Below are positions 6,622 to 8,154 of a stretch of DNA of 8,154 bases, one piece after another. A program made the translations under genes and the position numbers. The DNA lies in NCBI GenBank assembly GCA_041744735.1, contig JBGTKH010000630.1, forward strand, positions 1-8,154, given 5' to 3'. This stretch comes from JBGTKH01 sp041744735 (GTDB taxonomy: Bacteria > Planctomycetota > Planctomycetia > Pirellulales > Pirellulaceae). Position 1 is the stretch's first letter, and every line of letters starts with the position of its first letter. The notes under the pieces were generated by a model, which saw nothing but the letters and a program-made list of their open reading frames with translations, was not told the origin of the DNA and did not search any database.

Positions 6622-7395
6622 TCAACCAGCGGCTCGCTTCACGGTTTTGTGCCGCACTCGCAGATTCAGTACCTCGACGATCAGTGCAAAGGTCATGGCG
6701 AAGTAAATGTAGCCCTTGTTGAAGTCCGTCCCCAGTCCCTCGGCGACCAGCATGACGCCGATCAAGATCAAGAAGCTTAGCGCCAACACCTTCAGCGTGG
6801 GATTCTGCTCGACGAAGTGGCTGATCCCTTCCGAGAAAAGCAACATCACAATGATCGCCAGCATCACGGCGCCGATCATCACCCAGATGCCCGCTGGATC
6901 GGCCTTCACCATGCCCACGGCGGTAATCACCGAGTCGAGCGAGAAGATAATGTCCATCACCGCAATCTGAAACAGCACGCCGCTGAAGCTGATTTTCTTC
7001 GGCAGTGCATGGCCTTCTTCCTCGCCCTCCAACTTCTTGTGGATTTCGTGCACGCTCTTCCAAATCAAAAACAGGCCGCCGACGAGCATGATTAGATCTT
7101 TGATAGAAATTCCGCTGACATCTTCCGTCAGCCACTCTGTGCCGATGCCCAGCGAAGTAAAAATCGCGCCGAGCCAATCGAGATTGAAGATCGGATCCTT
7201 GAGCCGCACGACGTACGAAATCGACAGCAACAACAGAATTCGCATCACGAGCGCCAGGGCCAAACCCAGTTGCCGCCCTTTCTTCTGCTGTTCCTTTGGC
7301 AAGCGGCCGGTGAGGATGGCGATGAACACGATGTTGTCGATCCCCAACACGATCTCCATCGCGGTCAGGGCGATCAGGGCGACGACGTATTCCAT
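6622..7395 (-). CDS. TerC-family integral membrane protein (YkoY/YoaE-like, probable metal-ion export)
   Basis: The 257-residue protein has about seven hydrophobic segments (near 4-27, 45-63, 98-113, 138-161, 168-188, 203-220 and 229-246). Family-defining acidic residues lie within membrane segments: LGIDNIVFIA with Asp20, MDIIFSLDSVITA with Asp148 and Asp154, and Glu189 in LLFSEGISHF. A charged cytoplasmic loop (about 114-135, KKLEGEEEGH) separates the two halves. TerC proteins were named for tellurite resistance, but several bacterial members (YkoY, YceF in Bacillus, and relatives) are linked to Mn2+ export that supplies secreted metalloenzymes. Which metal this one moves is not readable from sequence. 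The start at 7395 has GGAG at 7403-7406, 7 bases away. It is the first gene of a likely two-gene unit with lhgO. No tellurite-operon genes are nearby, so the symbol terC is not assigned. Confidence 0.92.
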   Translation of the reverse strand: MEYVVALIALTAMEIVLGIDNIVFIAILTGRLPKEQQKKGRQLGLALALVMRILLLLSISYVVRLKDPIFNLDWLGAIFTSLGIGTEWLTEDVSGISIKDLIMLVGGLFLIWKSVHEIHKKLEGEEEGHALPKKISFSGVLFQIAVMDIIFSLDSVITAVGMVKADPAGIWVMIGAVMLAIIVMLLFSEGISHFVEQNPTLKVLALSFLILIGVMLVAEGLGTDFNKGYIYFAMTFALIVEVLNLRVRHKTVKRAAG

Positions 7396-7741
7396 GCAAT
7401 TGCTCCGCAGCAGAAAGCCGCTTGACGGTGCTCGGCGGCAGAAAACCGCATAATTTACGCCACGCCACGCGAACCGTCGATACCGGCTGGCCCACTTGGA
7501 GTGCGGCGACTCGTCGCCGCTTTAGGAATTTCGGACTCTCGCGCCACCGCGAAACCTCGCCTTGGCGTCACGCAAACGGCACCCGGATGTTGTACAATGA
7601 TCGTAAAACCTAAATCGGCGACGAGTCGCCGCACTCCAAATTGGCCGCTAGCTCTTGCCGAGGGTGAATAATGGAAGTAACGGCGCCGCGCGAGCGGCTG
7701 GCGACGAAACGCAACTCTACTACGGAAAGCGAAGGTGTAGC
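7396..7741. other. Divergent intergenic region between the TerC-family gene and the lipoprotein gene
   Basis: Promoters for both directions should lie in these 346 bases. About 158 of them are taken by an inverted repeat pair (7489-7646), listed separately. Toward the lipoprotein gene, TTGCCG (7655-7660) and TAACGG (7678-7683) are 17 bases apart and make a weak sigma-70-like candidate. TACAAT at 7593-7598 is another possible -10 inside the repeat loop, without a good -35. For the minus-strand unit, TAAATT, read on the minus strand around 7450-7456, is the only AT-rich candidate. None is firm. I see no gene here. Confidence 0.4.
7489..7646. repeat. 38-bp near-perfect inverted repeat, each arm itself palindromic
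   Basis: Positions 7489-7526 and the reverse complement of 7609-7646 agree at 35 of 38 bases, including an uninterrupted GGAGTGCGGCG and the bases after it. Each arm is also a small hairpin: GCGGCGAC/GTCGCCGC with a 2-base loop (7503-7520), and CGGCGAC/GTCGCCG with a 2-base loop (7616-7631). The arms enclose 82 bases. This is a pair of REP-like palindromes in head-to-head orientation. I recall similar AGTGCGGCGAC...GTCGCCGC units scattered through planctomycete genomes, though this could not be checked. The repeat is directly visible; its role is unknown. Confidence 0.85.
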
Positions 7742-8154
7742 ATGGTTATTCGGCAAGTTGTAACAAGCGTTATCGGTCTGAGTTTGATGGCCGCACTGGC
7801 AGCCGGCTGCGGTGGCAACACGTCGAGCAGTTCTTCCCCGAGCTCTGAACCGGCGACGCCTGAGGTCGACATCGGGACGCCCAGTCCAGCGCCCGCGCCC
7901 GGCGGAACAAGCGCACCGGCCGCGGCCCCGGCGCCCGGCGGTTGGGGCGATCTGCAGATTCAGTTCATCTATGGCGGCACGCCGCCTGTGCCGGCAAAGT
8001 TGACCATCGACAAGGATGTCGAGTACTGCGGCAAGCACAATTTGGTGAACGAATCGTTGCTCGTGAACAGCGTCAACAAGGGGGTCGCCAACGTCGTCGT
8101 GTGGTTGTACGACAAACCGACGGAGATTCACTCGTCGTACGAAGCAACCGCGGC
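7742..8154 (+). CDS. Exported lipoprotein with planctomycete-type C-terminal domain (3' end outside window)
   Basis: An open frame from ATG 7742 runs off the window after 137 residues. AAGG at 7732-7735, 6 bases upstream, supports the start. The N-terminus has one basic residue (Arg4), a hydrophobic core (VVTSVIGLSLMAALAAG) and the lipobox LAAGC with Cys23, so it should be cut by signal peptidase II and lipid-anchored. Residues 24-67 form a Ser-, then Pro/Ala/Gly-rich flexible linker. From Trp68 a folded domain starts (WGDLQIQFIYGG), with DKDVEYCGKH (90-99) and NKGVANVVVWLYDKP. That pattern is familiar from uncharacterised planctomycete secreted proteins, where the beta-rich domain is sometimes annotated cupredoxin-like. 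Cys96 and His99 could bind metal or pair with a later residue, but the remainder is not visible. No function is assigned. It is transcribed divergently from the TerC-family gene. Confidence 0.82.
   Translation, partial: MVIRQVVTSVIGLSLMAALAAGCGGNTSSSSSPSSEPATPEVDIGTPSPAPAPGGTSAPAAAPAPGGWGDLQIQFIYGGTPPVPAKLTIDKDVEYCGKHNLVNESLLVNSVNKGVANVVVWLYDKPTEIHSSYEATA

Noticed and set aside
6569..7495. 308-residue minus-strand ORF overlapping the TerC-family gene
   Set aside because: Arg/Gly/Asp-rich shadow frame with no recognisable motif; the TerC frame has clear membrane helices and conserved acidic residues.
7610..8131. 173-residue minus-strand ORF over the lipoprotein gene
   Set aside because: Opposite-strand shadow; the plus-strand frame has a lipobox, ribosome site and a recognisable domain.

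Overview
The window is 8.15 kb of moderately GC-rich bacterial DNA. The best guess for the source is a planctomycete (Pirellulales-like) chromosome. This rests on my recollection of related proteins and of similar small palindromic repeats in those genomes, on weak or missing Shine-Dalgarno sites at some starts, and on the C-terminal lipoprotein type. No database search was possible.

Layout. (1) Positions 1-125 hold the 3' end of an IS30-family transposase, cut by the window edge. (2) Positions 147-1526 (+) encode a full-length MgtE magnesium channel/transporter, starting only 21 bases after the transposase stop. (3) Positions 1527-1889 are non-coding and hold three overlapping or nested palindromes: an imperfect hairpin, a 20-bp inverted repeat, and inside it a perfect 22-bp-arm hairpin flanked by 7-bp direct repeats. 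(4) Positions 1890-4979 (+) encode a 1029-residue single-chain restriction-modification enzyme (type IIG-like: PD-(D/E)XK nuclease, N6-adenine methyltransferase and TaqI-like recognition domain). (5) Positions 5021-5373 (+) hold a small ORF with a very good ribosome binding site. It looks frameshifted or chimeric, with a coiled-coil tail in another frame. (6) On the minus strand, 7395-6622 (TerC-family membrane protein) is followed after 34 bases by 6587-5385 (LhgO, L-2-hydroxyglutarate oxidase), probably one transcript. (7) Positions 7396-7741 are a divergent intergenic region carrying a near-perfect 38-bp inverted repeat whose arms are themselves palindromic. (8) Positions 7742-8154 (+) are the start of a lipoprotein with a Pro/Ala-rich linker and a conserved exported domain, cut by the window end.

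The genes do not form one pathway. MgtE and TerC both belong to metal-ion transport families but are on opposite strands and far apart. The restriction-modification gene stands alone as a probable phage/DNA defence module, bordered by repeats on one side and a decayed-looking small ORF on the other. That pattern suits an accessory insertion between housekeeping genes. The most unusual features are the nested palindromes, the out-of-frame chimeric ORF and the paired palindromes in the terC/lipoprotein divergent promoter region. I saw no CRISPR array, tRNA, rRNA or clearly new multi-gene system.
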